From positions 1,798,001 through 1,862,000 of the forward strand of contig NZ_CP100400.1 in assembly GCF_024218795.1 (NCBI RefSeq): a DNA stretch of 64,000 nt, in the 5' to 3' direction. Position 1 is the first letter of the stretch, and each line of letters begins with the position of its first letter. The notes below the pieces were generated by a model. The model saw nothing but the letters and a program-made list of their open reading frames with translations, was not told the DNA's origin and did no database searches. A program made the translations under genes and the position numbers. The stretch is from Halorussus aquaticus. GTDB taxonomy: Archaea; Halobacteriota; Halobacteria; Halobacteriales; Haladaptataceae. Shown piece after piece: positions 15,304 through 24,528 of this stretch.

Positions 15304-17109
15304 ATGCAAACGTACGACTTCGAGCGCTATCTCAACGTGCGGAGCGCGAACACGCCGTCGTTCGGCCCGGACGGCGAACGACTCTCCTTCCTGATGGACA
15401 CGACGGGCGTCCCGCAGGTGTGGCGACTCGACGCGCCCCGCGAGTGGCCCCGGCAACTCACCTTCGAGGAGGAGGCCGTCAGTTTCGCGTCGTGGTCGCC
15501 CGAGCGCGACGAACTGATATTCGGCATGGACCAAGGCGGCGACGAGCGAACCCAGCTATTCCGCCTCGACGGCGACGGCGAGACCATCACGCCGCTGACC
15601 GACGTGCCCGACGCCATCCACTACTGGGGCGGGTGGAACTCCGACGGGTCGCGGTTCGCGTTCTCGTCGAACCGCCGGGACGAATCGGTGTTCGACGTGT
15701 ACGTGCAGGGTCGCGACGAGCGCGGCGACGACGCCGAGATGGTCTACGAGGGCGACGGCTGGCTCTCGGCGGTCGGGTGGAGTCCCGACGACGAGTCGCT
15801 CGCCGTCCTCGAATCCCACTCCAGTTTCGACCAGGACCTGTACGTCCTCGACGTGGAGACCGGGGACCGCGACCACCTCACGCCCCACGAGGGCAACGTG
15901 CGTTACGGGTCGGTCAACTGGAGTCCCGACGGCGACGCGCTGTATCTCACTACCGACGAGGGGGCCGACACCACGTACTTCGCTAGACTCGACCTCGAAA
16001 CCGGAGCCGTCGAAACCGTCGCGGAGGGCGGCGATTGGAACGTCGATAGCGTCACCGTGGACGAGGACACCGGCCGGTTCGTCTTCGGGCGAAACGTCGA
16101 CGGGTACACCGAACTGACGGTCGGCGAACTCACGGGCGAGACAGAGTACCGGGAGTTCCCGACGCCGGACCTGCCGTCCTGCGTCGCGGGCGGTCCGTCG
16201 TTCGACGACGAGGCCGAGCGGTTCGCGCTCACCGTCACCGCGAGTACCGGGAACACCAACGTCCACGTCGTGGACGTCGAGACGGGCGAGACCGAGCGGT
16301 GGACCGACGCGGCCACCGCCGGACTCCCGAAGTCGTCGTTCGTCGAACCCGAACTGGTCCGGTACGAGACGTTCGACGGCAGGGAGATTCCGGCCTTCTT
16401 CTCGGTCCCGAACGACGCGGAGGACGGCGCGACGCCCGTCATCGTGGACATCCACGGCGGTCCCGAGAGCCAGCGCCGACCCTCGTTCCACCCCGTCAAG
16501 CAGTACTTCCTGAACCGGGGCTACGCCTACTTCGAACCGAACGTCCGCGGGTCGGCGGGGTACGGCAAGGCGTACACCCATCTGGACGACGTGGAGAAGC
16601 GGATGGACTCGGTCGCGGACATCGAGGCGGGCGTCCAGTGGCTCCGCGACAGGCCCGAAATCGACCCCGACCGAGTCGTCGCCATGGGCGGGTCCTACGG
16701 CGGGTTCATGGTGCTGGCGGCGCTCACCGAGTACCCCGACCTCTGGGCGGCGGGCGTGGACATCGTGGGCATCGCCAACTTCGTGACGTTCCTCGAGAAC
16801 ACGGGCGACTGGCGGCGCGAACACCGCGAGGCCGAGTACGGATCGCTCGAAGACGACCGCGAGTTCCTCGAGTCCATCAGTCCGAGCAACAAGGCCGAGA
16901 ACATCGCGGCACCGCTGATGGTCCTCCACGGCGCGAACGACCCCCGCGTTCCGGTCGGCGAGGCCGAGCAGATAGCCGACGTGGTCGCCGAGCAGGGAGT
17001 CCCCGTCGAGAAACTCATCTTCGACGACGAGGGCCACGGCTTCTCGAAACTGGAGAACCGCATCGAGGCCTACACCAGCGTCGCCGAGTTCCTCGACGAA
17101 CACGTCTGA
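15304..17109 (+). CDS. S9 family serine peptidase (acylaminoacyl-peptidase type)
   Basis: A 601-residue prolyl-oligopeptidase-family enzyme. The N-terminal 350 residues form a beta-propeller with repeated S-P-D-G/S-P-E-x motifs (W-S-P-E-R-D-E, W-N-S-D-G-S, W-S-P-D-D-E, W-S-P-D-G-D). The C-terminal alpha/beta-hydrolase has H-G-G-P, the nucleophile motif G-G-S-Y-G-G-F-M, the aspartate in H-G-A-N-D-P-R-V-P and the histidine in D-E-G-H-G-F. No signal peptide is seen, so it is cytoplasmic and probably trims short peptides. It stands alone before the ABC transporter genes. Confidence 0.92.
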   Translation: MQTYDFERYLNVRSANTPSFGPDGERLSFLMDTTGVPQVWRLDAPREWPRQLTFEEEAVSFASWSPERDELIFGMDQGGDERTQLFRLDGDGETITPLTDVPDAIHYWGGWNSDGSRFAFSSNRRDESVFDVYVQGRDERGDDAEMVYEGDGWLSAVGWSPDDESLAVLESHSSFDQDLYVLDVETGDRDHLTPHEGNVRYGSVNWSPDGDALYLTTDEGADTTYFARLDLETGAVETVAEGGDWNVDSVTVDEDTGRFVFGRNVDGYTELTVGELTGETEYREFPTPDLPSCVAGGPSFDDEAERFALTVTASTGNTNVHVVDVETGETERWTDAATAGLPKSSFVEPELVRYETFDGREIPAFFSVPNDAEDGATPVIVDIHGGPESQRRPSFHPVKQYFLNRGYAYFEPNVRGSAGYGKAYTHLDDVEKRMDSVADIEAGVQWLRDRPEIDPDRVVAMGGSYGGFMVLAALTEYPDLWAAGVDIVGIANFVTFLENTGDWRREHREAEYGSLEDDREFLESISPSNKAENIAAPLMVLHGANDPRVPVGEAEQIADVVAEQGVPVEKLIFDDEGHGFSKLENRIEAYTSVAEFLDEHV

Positions 17110-17314
17110 GCGGCCGGTCGCCCTGCGAGGAGGGGTCTTTCAAACGCGAGCGCGGTTGCTGGTTCTGCGAATCTGCGGGGGTGTTTATCCCAATCGCGGT
17201 CCATCGTCTTCCCGTGCCACCGACGAGCGACGCGTCGTCACGCGCTCGACGCCGCGACGCGGCAGTGCCGAGAACCGAGCGGCGATAGGCGACGAACCAC
17301 ACGACAGTCAACCC

Positions 17315-18271
17315 ATGTCTGCAATCGACACTCACGACCTGACGAAGCGATTCGGTGACGACGTACTCGCCGTCGATTCGCTCGACCTGACGGTCGAGAC
17401 CGGGGAGATTTTCGGCTTCCTCGGTCCCAACGGCGCGGGCAAATCGACGACCATCAACGTGCTGCTGGACTTCATCCGACCGACGGAGGGGTCGGCCGAA
17501 GTGCTGGGCCACGACGCCCAGCGCGAGACCCAAGCCATCCGCGAGCGCGTCGGCGTCCTCCCCGAGGGCGCGACGCTCTACGACCGACTGACCGGCCGGG
17601 AACACGTCGCGTGGGTCGCCGAGACCAAGGACGCCGACGCCGACCCGGACGCGATTCTCGACCGCGTCGGACTCGACCGCCAGGACCGCAAGCGACGGGC
17701 GGGCGGCTACTCGAAGGGGATGAGCCAGCGCCTCGCGCTCGGGATGGCGCTCGTGGGCGAACCCGACCTCCTGATTCTGGACGAACCGTCGTCGGGCCTC
17801 GACCCCAACGGGATTCAGGAGATGCGCGACCTGCTCCGCGAGGAGGCCGAGCGCGGGACGACCGTCTTCTTCTCCAGTCACATCCTGCCGCAGGTCGAAG
17901 CCATCTGCGACCGCGTCGGCATCATGAGCGACGGCCGACTCGTCGCCGAGGACACCATCGCCGGTCTCCGCGAGGGCGCGGGCGGGACCAGTCAGATTAC
18001 GGCCACGGTGGACCGCGTGCCCGCGGACCTCGACCTCGGCGCGCTCGCGGGCGTCGAACGGTGGAGCGCGGACGGCAACGCCGTCACCGCGGTCTGTTCT
18101 GACCCCGGTGCGAAGATAGACGTGCTCAAGCGCGTCGACGAGGCGGCGACGATACTCGACATCCAGTCGGCGGAGGCGTCGCTCGAAGACCTGTTCAACC
18201 GGTACACCGACGCCGACCCCGGCGACGCGACCGGCGGCGAGACCGACGACTCCCCGGAGGTGGCGGTGTGA
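17315..18271 (+). CDS. ABC transporter ATP-binding protein
   Basis: The 318-residue nucleotide-binding subunit of an ABC-2-type exporter. The start at 17315 matches the family N-terminus; the longer open frame upstream encodes non-acidic sequence. Walker A G-P-N-G-A-G-K-S-T is near residue 40, the signature Y-S-K-G-M-S-Q-R near 131, and Walker B L-L-I-L-D-E-P-S-S-G-L-D near 150, followed by the H-loop region S-S-H-I-L. The C-terminal 80 residues are the usual variable domain. Its stop overlaps the permease start by four bases. Substrate unknown. Confidence 0.93.
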   Translation: MSAIDTHDLTKRFGDDVLAVDSLDLTVETGEIFGFLGPNGAGKSTTINVLLDFIRPTEGSAEVLGHDAQRETQAIRERVGVLPEGATLYDRLTGREHVAWVAETKDADADPDAILDRVGLDRQDRKRRAGGYSKGMSQRLALGMALVGEPDLLILDEPSSGLDPNGIQEMRDLLREEAERGTTVFFSSHILPQVEAICDRVGIMSDGRLVAEDTIAGLREGAGGTSQITATVDRVPADLDLGALAGVERWSADGNAVTAVCSDPGAKIDVLKRVDEAATILDIQSAEASLEDLFNRYTDADPGDATGGETDDSPEVAV

Positions 18272-19101
18272 GCCTCCGTGCCGTGGTCCGCAAGGACCTC
18301 AAAGACGTTCGCAGAGCGAAGTTACTCTGGTTCGTCGGGGGTATCTACACCCTGTTCGCCGTGCTGTTCTTCTACACCGGGAGCACGGGCGAGAACCCCC
18401 GCGTCCTCCTGCAACTCTGGAACATGTCGGGACTCGCGGTGCTGTTCATCCCGCTGGTCGCGCTCGTGGCGGCGTACCTCTCCATCGCCGGGGAGCGCGA
18501 GTCGGGGAGCATCAAGTTCCTGCTCTCGATTCCGAACCGCCGCAGGGACGTGGTGTTCGGCAAGTACCTCTCGCGAGCGACCGTGGTCACCGCGGCCATC
18601 CTGCTGGCGTTCGGGGTCGCCGCGGTGCTGTCGGCGGTGTGGTACCCCGACCTCGAACTCCCGACGTTCGCCCGCGTGGTCGGCCTGACCCTCTACTTCA
18701 CGCTGGCGTACGTCTCGGTCGCGGTCGGCATCTCGGCGCTGACGGCCTCCCGGTCGCGGGCGATGGCCGGGTCCATCGGCTACTTCTTCGTGTTCAACGT
18801 CCTCTGGATTCAGGGGTCGGCGTTCTCGGTCGTGGGCGCCCTCCGATTCGTGTTCGAGGACACGCTGGGCGTCGCGCTCTCGTCGAACACCGAGTCGCTC
18901 GTCCGGAGTCTGAGTCCGACGACCGCCTACCTCCAGTCGCTCGAACTCGCGTTTCCCCCGGGGTACCGGGACATCCCGGCCCCGGACCCCTCGACGCCGT
19001 TCTACCTCGAACCCGAGTTCATGCTCCTCGTCCTCGCGGTCTGGGTGGTCGGTCCGCTGCTAGGGGGCTACTGGCGCTTCCAGCGCGCCGAACTCGGATA
19101 G
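18268..19101 (+). CDS. ABC-2 type transporter permease
   Basis: A 277-residue integral membrane protein starting with GTG inside the GTGA overlap with the ATPase gene. It has the ABC-2 layout: a short cytoplasmic N-terminus (R-K-D-L-K-D-V-R-R-A-K), then six hydrophobic segments at about 22-38, 52-72, 107-127, 135-155, 168-188 and 247-267. E-R-E-S-G-S-I-K-F-L-L-S-I-P is the coupling-type motif seen in many haloarchaeal members. Together with the preceding ATPase it would form an export pump for an unknown substrate. Confidence 0.9.
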   Translation: MSLRAVVRKDLKDVRRAKLLWFVGGIYTLFAVLFFYTGSTGENPRVLLQLWNMSGLAVLFIPLVALVAAYLSIAGERESGSIKFLLSIPNRRRDVVFGKYLSRATVVTAAILLAFGVAAVLSAVWYPDLELPTFARVVGLTLYFTLAYVSVAVGISALTASRSRAMAGSIGYFFVFNVLWIQGSAFSVVGALRFVFEDTLGVALSSNTESLVRSLSPTTAYLQSLELAFPPGYRDIPAPDPSTPFYLEPEFMLLVLAVWVVGPLLGGYWRFQRAELG

Positions 19102-19138
19102 CGAAGTCTCCTTCTGCTCGGCGGTCGAAGCCTCGGTC

Positions 19139-19720
19139 GTGACCGTAACCGAGCGCTCGCGCCGCCGGGTCGAATCGGCGCTCGACCGCCTCCGACGCGA
19201 GTACGACGCGGTAGAGGTGGTCGAGAAGACGTGGAAGCAGCCGCCCGACGCCTACGACCGCGTCCGCGAGCGCTTCGAGGCCGGGACGCTCGGCGGGGCG
19301 GGCATCTGGACCACCGACGACGATGGCCGGGTGCTGCTGGTGCGCCACGAAGGCGAGTCGTCGTGGAGCGACCCCGGAGGCAAACAGGAACCGGGCGAAC
19401 GCCTCGAAGACGCCGCCCGGCGGGAGACCCGCGAGGAGACCGGCGTCGAGGCCGAGATTACGGGGGTCCGGCAGGTTCACCGCATCGAGGTCCGGAGCGT
19501 CGAGAGCGAGCGCGCGGACGACGGGGCGGAACAGCGAGCGAACGCGCGACCGGACCGACCGCCCGTCCACCGCCTCATCGTCGTCTTCGACGGCGAGTAC
19601 GTCTCGGGCGGGGTCCGACCCCGCGAGGGCGAAATCGCCGAAGCACGATGGTGGGGAGAGCGCCCGGAAGAGTTACTGTACCCGGAACTGGCCGAGTTTC
19701 CGATTCCCGCGGCGGAGTGA
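19139..19720 (+). CDS. NUDIX hydrolase
   Basis: A 193-residue protein starting with GTG. The NUDIX box is complete: G-G-K-Q-E-P-G-E then R-E-T-R-E-E-T-G (about residues 80-102), preceded by V-L-L-V-R-H-E. It should hydrolyse a nucleoside diphosphate linked to another moiety, with magnesium bound by the R-E-x-x-E-E glutamates; the substrate cannot be read. About 55 N-terminal residues form a helical extension common in haloarchaeal members. It follows the permease by 37 bp, so it may be transcribed with the ABC genes. Confidence 0.9.
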   Translation: MTVTERSRRRVESALDRLRREYDAVEVVEKTWKQPPDAYDRVRERFEAGTLGGAGIWTTDDDGRVLLVRHEGESSWSDPGGKQEPGERLEDAARRETREETGVEAEITGVRQVHRIEVRSVESERADDGAEQRANARPDRPPVHRLIVVFDGEYVSGGVRPREGEIAEARWWGERPEELLYPELAEFPIPAAE

Positions 19721-19828
19721 CAGGGGGCGTCTTCCCGCGCTGGAGTGACGGCCGTTCGGCGGGAGTCGGCGTATCGGGCGGCGAGGATGGCGAACAGACG
19801 TAAGTCGCTCGCCGCGGTACGTCCGTCC

Positions 19829-20293
19829 ATGTCTCTACTCGGAGACGACTCGACAGAGAGCGTCGCAGAAACCGTGCAGGAGACCAGAGAGGTCGTGCAG
19901 GAAGAGGCCCCTCCGAAGACCGGGTCCACGTCGTTCAAACTCGCACGCCTGCTGTTCGGCGGCGTGCTGGCGTTCATGGCGGTGGACAACTTCCGGAATC
20001 TGGAGGAGACGGTCGGGTACGCCGAGAGCAAAGGCGCGCCGATGGCCGAGACGACCGTCCCGGCGATTACCGGGAGTCTGCTGTTCGGTGGTCTCGGCAT
20101 CGCGCTGTGGAAGCTCCCGCGACTCGCCGCCGGAGCGGTCGCCACCTTCTTCGTGGGCATAACGCCGGTCATGCACGACTTCTGGACGATTGACGACGAG
20201 GAACAGAAGCAACAGCAGATGATTCACTTCCTCAAGAACCTCGCGCTGCTCGGCGGCGCGCTGGCGTTCCTCCGAGTCGGCGAGGACGATTAG
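19829..20293 (+). CDS. DoxX-family membrane protein
   Basis: A 154-residue protein with a 35-residue polar N-terminus and four hydrophobic segments at about 37-53, 72-91, 97-117 and 130-147, the DoxX arrangement. The motif F-F-V-G-I-T-P-V-M-H-D-F-W before the last helix is typical of DoxX proteins, which are linked to quinone-dependent redox processes. Start chosen at 19829 because upstream residues are basic and lack family character. It is tail to tail with the small gene at 20367. Confidence 0.82.
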   Translation: MSLLGDDSTESVAETVQETREVVQEEAPPKTGSTSFKLARLLFGGVLAFMAVDNFRNLEETVGYAESKGAPMAETTVPAITGSLLFGGLGIALWKLPRLAAGAVATFFVGITPVMHDFWTIDDEEQKQQQMIHFLKNLALLGGALAFLRVGEDD

Positions 20294-20366
20294 CGAGTCG
20301 GCGGTCGAGAAACGGAGTTACGTCGGCTCTCGAACCGGTACGGGAAAAAGGTGGTCCGCGACCGAC

Positions 20367-20633
20367 TCAGAACGACGACCGGCCGACCGTCTCCAGATAC
20401 GTCGCCGTCCCGTGGTGGTCGTTGTCGTCGAACTCGTCCACGCGGAGTCTGACGCGGGTGTCGAGCGCGTCTCCGGGCGCGCCTTCGACCCGGAGAATCG
20501 TATCGCCGATGCGCGCCACGGGCGCGTCGCCGTCGTGGCCCGTCACGAACGCCGAAATCTCCTCGCCCGGTTCGAACGAGGGCTTGTTCGTCCGGAAGCC
20601 CCACCCGGCGAAGTACTTCTCGCGGAGGCTCAT
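20367..20633 (-). CDS. Small conserved-type protein coupled to the NhaC antiporter gene
   Basis: An 88-residue soluble protein beginning S-L-R-E-K-Y-F-A-G-W-G-F-R-T-N-K-P. Its start overlaps the antiporter stop by four bases (ATGA), so the two are co-translated. The sequence is acidic, predicted as beta-strands (A-F-V-T-G-H-D-G, A-R-I-G-D-T-I-L-R-V-E-G, T-R-V-R-L-R-V-D-E-F) in the manner of a small OB- or SH3-like barrel. I do not recognise a function; the coupling suggests an accessory or regulatory role for the antiporter, which is inference. Confidence 0.75.
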   Translation of the reverse strand: MSLREKYFAGWGFRTNKPSFEPGEEISAFVTGHDGDAPVARIGDTILRVEGAPGDALDTRVRLRVDEFDDNDHHGTATYLETVGRSSF

Positions 20634-22210
20634 ACGCGAGCCACCTCCTCGGACTCGCGGTCGGTGGTGTACTCCAGTCCGAACCCGGTCAGCGCCGAGA
20701 CGATGAACACCGCGAACAGGAACCAACCGTGGAAGACGAACGGCCAGACTTCCGCGGGGTTGACCACGAGTTCGCGGGTGAACCACTCGAAGTTCTCGGA
20801 CCCGACCAGCGACTGTATCTGGACGTAGCCCACGAGGACGCCGCCCGCCCACGGGAAGATGTAACCGAGCGCGGAGGTGTTGGCGTCGAGGATGTTCGCG
20901 CGGCGGTAGCCGTTGATGTTGAACCGCTCGCCGATGCGAGCGACGTACGGCGCGATGGCGATTTCCGCGGCGGTGTTGATGGTGATCATCGCGTTGACCG
21001 ACGCCGTGCCCAGCACCATCGTGGTCTCGGCACGCCGGACGTTCGTGGCGACTCGTGCGAGGAGGAACTCCTGAATCGCGGCGAAGCCGCCGCCCCGAAT
21101 CATGATGCGCGCTCCGGCCACGATGAGCAGCGTGAGCACGATGAGCGGGAAGAAGCCCTGTGCGCCCGTGTAGATGCTCCCACCGATACCGACCTGGTCG
21201 GACCCGGCCGGAACCGTCGTCACGAAGGGGAGCCACGAGAGCGACTGGGCCGCGGCGACGTTCTCGGGCGCTCGGAACACTATCATCTCGGCGACCGACG
21301 CGAGGTCGAACGCGACGTTGGCGATAGCCGCGACGATGATGCCCCACGAGATGGCCTCCACGATGTGTCGGCCCCGAACCGCGGTGAAGATGACGATACC
21401 GATGGAGACGAGGTGAATCAGGCCGAGCGGGTTGGCCTGCTCGCCCAGCACGTTAGCAGCGCCCGCGACGTTGACGGTCGGCATCACCGACCCCGCGACG
21501 AGGTAGCTGACGAACGCGAGGCTCGCGGCGACGAGGGCGTACTTGAACCGCGAGGCCACCACGCCGCCGATATCGCTGTCCTGCGTGACGGCGCTCACGA
21601 TGGTCGTGTCGGAGACCGGCGCGAGGTTGTCACCGAACACCGCGCCCGACAGGATAGCCCCGAACAGCAGGACGGGGTTCGCACCCACGAGGACCCCCGC
21701 GGGGAAGAACAGGCCGGAGAACGCGATGGTGGTCCCGTAGCCCGTCCCGATACCCGTCGCGAGCAGGGCCGCGAGGATGAACGTGACGGCGGGGAACAGC
21801 GCCGGTCCGACCGACAGCGCGTCGGCGGCCCACACGAGACCGCCGACGAACTGGCCGTCCTGAATCGTCTGCGCGAACATGCCCGCCCAGAGCCACGCCA
21901 CGATGGCCGTCGCGGCCACGCGCTGGGTCATCCCCTCGAAGATGGTGTTGGCGTAGTTCTTCCAGTCGCCCTTGGCGAGGAACATCCCCACGATGAGCGA
22001 GACCAGCATCCCGGCGACGAGTCCGGTCGTGTCGCTGATCCGAAGGAGTCCTGTCTGGAAGATGGCCCACCCGATGAACAGCGCGATGGGGACGGCGCTG
22101 GCGGCCGGTCCGCCGTAGAACTCTATTCGCGGCCCGCTACGGGCCTCTCTGGCGTCTTCCAACTCTTCTTCGACGGATTCTTCCGGTGGGTCGTCTCCCT
22201 TGTCTACCAT
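20630..22210 (-). CDS. nhaC: NhaC-family Na+/H+ antiporter
   Basis: A 526-residue polytopic transporter with about 12 hydrophobic helices after a 30-residue acidic N-terminus. The conserved NhaC segments G-A-I-L-S-G-A-V-F-G-D-N-L-A-P-V-S-D-T-T (with the charged Asp in the membrane core) and G-T-G-Y-G-T-T are present. NhaC proteins exchange sodium for protons, though the superfamily also contains malate/lactate and amino-acid exchangers. On the minus strand a TATTAA element at 22237-22242 sits 27 bp before the ATG, indicating a leaderless mRNA. Confidence 0.87.
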   Translation of the reverse strand: MVDKGDDPPEESVEEELEDAREARSGPRIEFYGGPAASAVPIALFIGWAIFQTGLLRISDTTGLVAGMLVSLIVGMFLAKGDWKNYANTIFEGMTQRVAATAIVAWLWAGMFAQTIQDGQFVGGLVWAADALSVGPALFPAVTFILAALLATGIGTGYGTTIAFSGLFFPAGVLVGANPVLLFGAILSGAVFGDNLAPVSDTTIVSAVTQDSDIGGVVASRFKYALVAASLAFVSYLVAGSVMPTVNVAGAANVLGEQANPLGLIHLVSIGIVIFTAVRGRHIVEAISWGIIVAAIANVAFDLASVAEMIVFRAPENVAAAQSLSWLPFVTTVPAGSDQVGIGGSIYTGAQGFFPLIVLTLLIVAGARIMIRGGGFAAIQEFLLARVATNVRRAETTMVLGTASVNAMITINTAAEIAIAPYVARIGERFNINGYRRANILDANTSALGYIFPWAGGVLVGYVQIQSLVGSENFEWFTRELVVNPAEVWPFVFHGWFLFAVFIVSALTGFGLEYTTDRESEEVARV

Positions 22211-22316
22211 ACTCTATCTCGACTCTTGAGCACAGGTATTAAGAAGTCACGCAATGGCACGGACGTAGTTTGCCGACCCTCCAGCACTTATGGTCCCCGC
22301 GTTCCTCCGACTGCAC

Positions 22317-23600
22317 ATGAGCCAACAGGCCGAACGCGACCGACTGGTCGAGATTCGACGCGACCTCCACCGGCACCCCGAACCGGCGTGGCGGGAGTTC
22401 TACACGACGGCCCGAATCGTCGAGGAACTCGAACGCATCGGCGTAGACGACGTGTACGTCGGCCCGGACGCCATCGCGGAGGACGAGCGCATGGCGGTCC
22501 CGGACGACGACGAACTCGACGAGTGGTACGAGCAGGCCCGCGAGGCGGGCGCGGACCCCGAGACGCTGGCGAAACTCGACGGCGGGTACACCGGCGCGGT
22601 CGCGGTCCTCGAACGCGGCGAGGGACCGACCGTCGGTCTCCGCGTGGACATCGACGGTCTGCTGCGCGCCGAATCGACCGACGACGACCACGTCCCCGTC
22701 GCCGACGGGTTCCGGTCGGAACACGACGGCGCGATGCACGCCTGCGGTCACGACGCCCACGCGACCATCGGACTCGGCGTCCTCGAAGCGGTGAAAGACA
22801 GCGACTTCGAGGGCACCCTCAAGGTGTTCTTCCAACCCGGCGAGGAGATGATAGCGGGCGGGAAGTCGATGGCCGAGAGCGACCACCTCGCCGACGTGGA
22901 CTACCTGCTGGCGGCCCACGTCGGACTCGACCACCCGACCGGCGAAATCGTCGCGGGTCTCGACGGGTTCCTCGCTGTGAGCCACTTCCGGGCCGAGTTC
23001 GAGGGCGTTCCGGCCCACGCGGGCGGCGAACCCAACGCGGGCGAGAACGCGGTGCAGGCGATGGCGACGGCGGTCCAGAACCTCTACGCCATCCCGCGCC
23101 ACGAGGACGGTGCGACCCGGGTCAACGCCGGACAGGTCGGCGGCGGCACCGCGACCAACATCATCCCCGAAGAGGCGTACATCGAGGGCGAGGTCCGCGG
23201 CGAGACGACCGAACTCAAAGACTACATGAAAGAACGCGCCCAGCGCGTCCTCGAATCCGCGGCCGAGATGCACGGCTGTGAGGTCGACGTCACGACCAAC
23301 GGCGAGGCCCCGAGCGCCGAGAGCGACGACGAACTCGTCGGCATCGTCGCCGACGTGGCGGGCGGGACCGGTGGCGTCGAGAACGTGGTCGAGCGCGACG
23401 AACTCGGCGGGAGCGAGGACGCGACCTACTTGATGCGCGCAGTCCAGCGCAACGGTGGCAAGGCGGCCTACGTCGGCGTCGGCACCGACCACCCCGGCGG
23501 CCACCACACCGCGACGTTCGACGTGGACGAGGAGTCGATTCCGGTGGGCATCGACGTACTTGCGGGAGCGATTCGGGACATCGCGTCGAAGCGGCCCTGA
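22317..23600 (+). CDS. M20 family amidohydrolase
   Basis: A 427-residue zinc amidohydrolase of the M20D subfamily (aminobenzoyl-glutamate, hippurate or IAA-amino-acid hydrolases). Motifs: R-R-D-L-H-R-H-P-E near residue 15, metal-binding H-A-C-G-H-D-A-H near 145, P-G-E-E-M near 180 with catalytic Glu, and near the C-terminus T-D-H-P-G-G-H-H-T. About 60 residues between the first two motifs (around 45-90) are an acidic insertion relative to typical members. Start at 22317 gives the normal N-terminus. It is divergent from nhaC. The natural amide substrate is unknown. Confidence 0.86.
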   Translation: MSQQAERDRLVEIRRDLHRHPEPAWREFYTTARIVEELERIGVDDVYVGPDAIAEDERMAVPDDDELDEWYEQAREAGADPETLAKLDGGYTGAVAVLERGEGPTVGLRVDIDGLLRAESTDDDHVPVADGFRSEHDGAMHACGHDAHATIGLGVLEAVKDSDFEGTLKVFFQPGEEMIAGGKSMAESDHLADVDYLLAAHVGLDHPTGEIVAGLDGFLAVSHFRAEFEGVPAHAGGEPNAGENAVQAMATAVQNLYAIPRHEDGATRVNAGQVGGGTATNIIPEEAYIEGEVRGETTELKDYMKERAQRVLESAAEMHGCEVDVTTNGEAPSAESDDELVGIVADVAGGTGGVENVVERDELGGSEDATYLMRAVQRNGGKAAYVGVGTDHPGGHHTATFDVDEESIPVGIDVLAGAIRDIASKRP

Positions 23601-23675
23601 GCGAAGCGGTTCGGTCGCGACGACGACCCGGAGAAAACCTATGCATAAATCAACAAGCTCAATTTGATACGGAGA

Positions 23676-23726
23676 TTTTTTATATAGTGCTGCGCCAACG
23701 TTGGGGTATCCCTGACCGGATGGAGG
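23676..23726 (+). promoter_or_regulatory. Promoter and Shine-Dalgarno site of the HalOD1 gene
   Basis: A strong TATA-like run TTTTTTATATA at about 23675-23685 lies 52 bp before the start, so a leader of about 25 bases is expected. GGAGG at about 23722-23726 sits ten bases before ATG 23737, a real Shine-Dalgarno site, in contrast to most genes here that look leaderless. Confidence 0.6.
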
Positions 23727-23736
23727 AAGACGATAG

Positions 23737-24033
23737 ATGAGTGAGAATATTACCGAGAACCCGAACGAGGCCCCTGCTATCACCGAGAATACCACCTACG
23801 ACCGAGACGAACCACTCAGCGCGGCCGTCATCGACGCCGTCGCCGAGGCCGCCGACGTGGACCCCGCGGAACTCGGAACGCCCCTTTACGACCAAATCGA
23901 CCCGGACGCGCTCGACAATCTCTTTAGCGACAGACACAACGGAATGCCCCGCGGAAGCGGACACGTCGTATTCACGCTTCTCGACTACGAGGTGACGGTC
24001 TACAGTGACGGCCACATCGTCGTCCGCGAGTGA
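23737..24033 (+). CDS. HalOD1 output domain protein
   Basis: A 98-residue stand-alone HalOD1 domain. This domain, specific to haloarchaea, is normally found at the end of signalling proteins or alone. Diagnostic features are P-L-S-A-A-V-I-D-A-V-A-E-A-A-D-V-D-P, then P-L-Y-D-Q-I-D-P-D-A-L-D-N-L-F, and the closing strand pair V-V-F-T-L-L-D-Y-E-V-T-V-Y-S-D-G-H-I-V-V. The role is probably regulatory, in an unknown pathway. It is monocistronic with its own TATA box and ribosome-binding site. Confidence 0.88.
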   Translation: MSENITENPNEAPAITENTTYDRDEPLSAAVIDAVAEAADVDPAELGTPLYDQIDPDALDNLFSDRHNGMPRGSGHVVFTLLDYEVTVYSDGHIVVRE

Positions 24034-24233
24034 CCGCCTTCCAGTAGACGCGCGTGCGGTGGACGACACCGCCTGTAACGTTGCGCGATACCGACGATGA
24101 GGTACCCGTCGGCTCTCGGTTGTCCGTCGTCCCGCGACCGCGTACGGTGAACGCGATTCCTCGGTCGGACCTGCTTCTGCGGCGAAAAGGTCGTTCCGAA
24201 AGCTCTAATCCCGAGGGATTCGAATCCCGCCGT

Positions 24234-24527
24234 ATGGCCGACGACAACGAGGAAGAAGCAGAGCCTGCCGTCGAACTCGGTGACGGCGAACCCGTCGAGG
24301 GCGCGCCGCTCGTGCGTATCGCCTCGCGACTCCACTGGCCGGTGCAGAAGAGCGAGATTCTCCGCAAGGAGAGCGAGGAAACGACCGTCCGGACCCCCGA
24401 CGGTCCCCAAGAACTGGGCGACCTGCTGGAGCAGGTGGACGAGACCTACTTCCAGAGCCGTCAGGAGTTCCTCGAACTGGTTCGCGACGTGACGGGCACC
24501 GGCCCGATTCCGACGGCCGACGAGTAG
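24234..24527 (+). CDS. Small acidic haloarchaeal protein (DUF5789-like)
   Basis: A 97-residue protein. After a 20-residue acidic start it has I-A-S-R-L-H-W-P-V-Q-K-S-E-I-L and E-L-G-D-L-L-E-Q-V-D-E-T-Y-F-Q-S-R-Q-E-F, which resemble a small family found only in haloarchaea (I believe DUF5789, not verified). It is probably a helical fold of unknown role. The start at 24234 is chosen because the longer frame upstream is basic. It is followed after one base by the CPBP-family gene, so the two are probably an operon. Confidence 0.75.
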   Translation: MADDNEEEAEPAVELGDGEPVEGAPLVRIASRLHWPVQKSEILRKESEETTVRTPDGPQELGDLLEQVDETYFQSRQEFLELVRDVTGTGPIPTADE

Positions 24528-24528
24528 C

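Noticed and set aside
24034..24233. 200-bp spacer examined for a tRNA or small RNA
   Set aside because: No cloverleaf-like arm or conserved T-loop sequence could be found.
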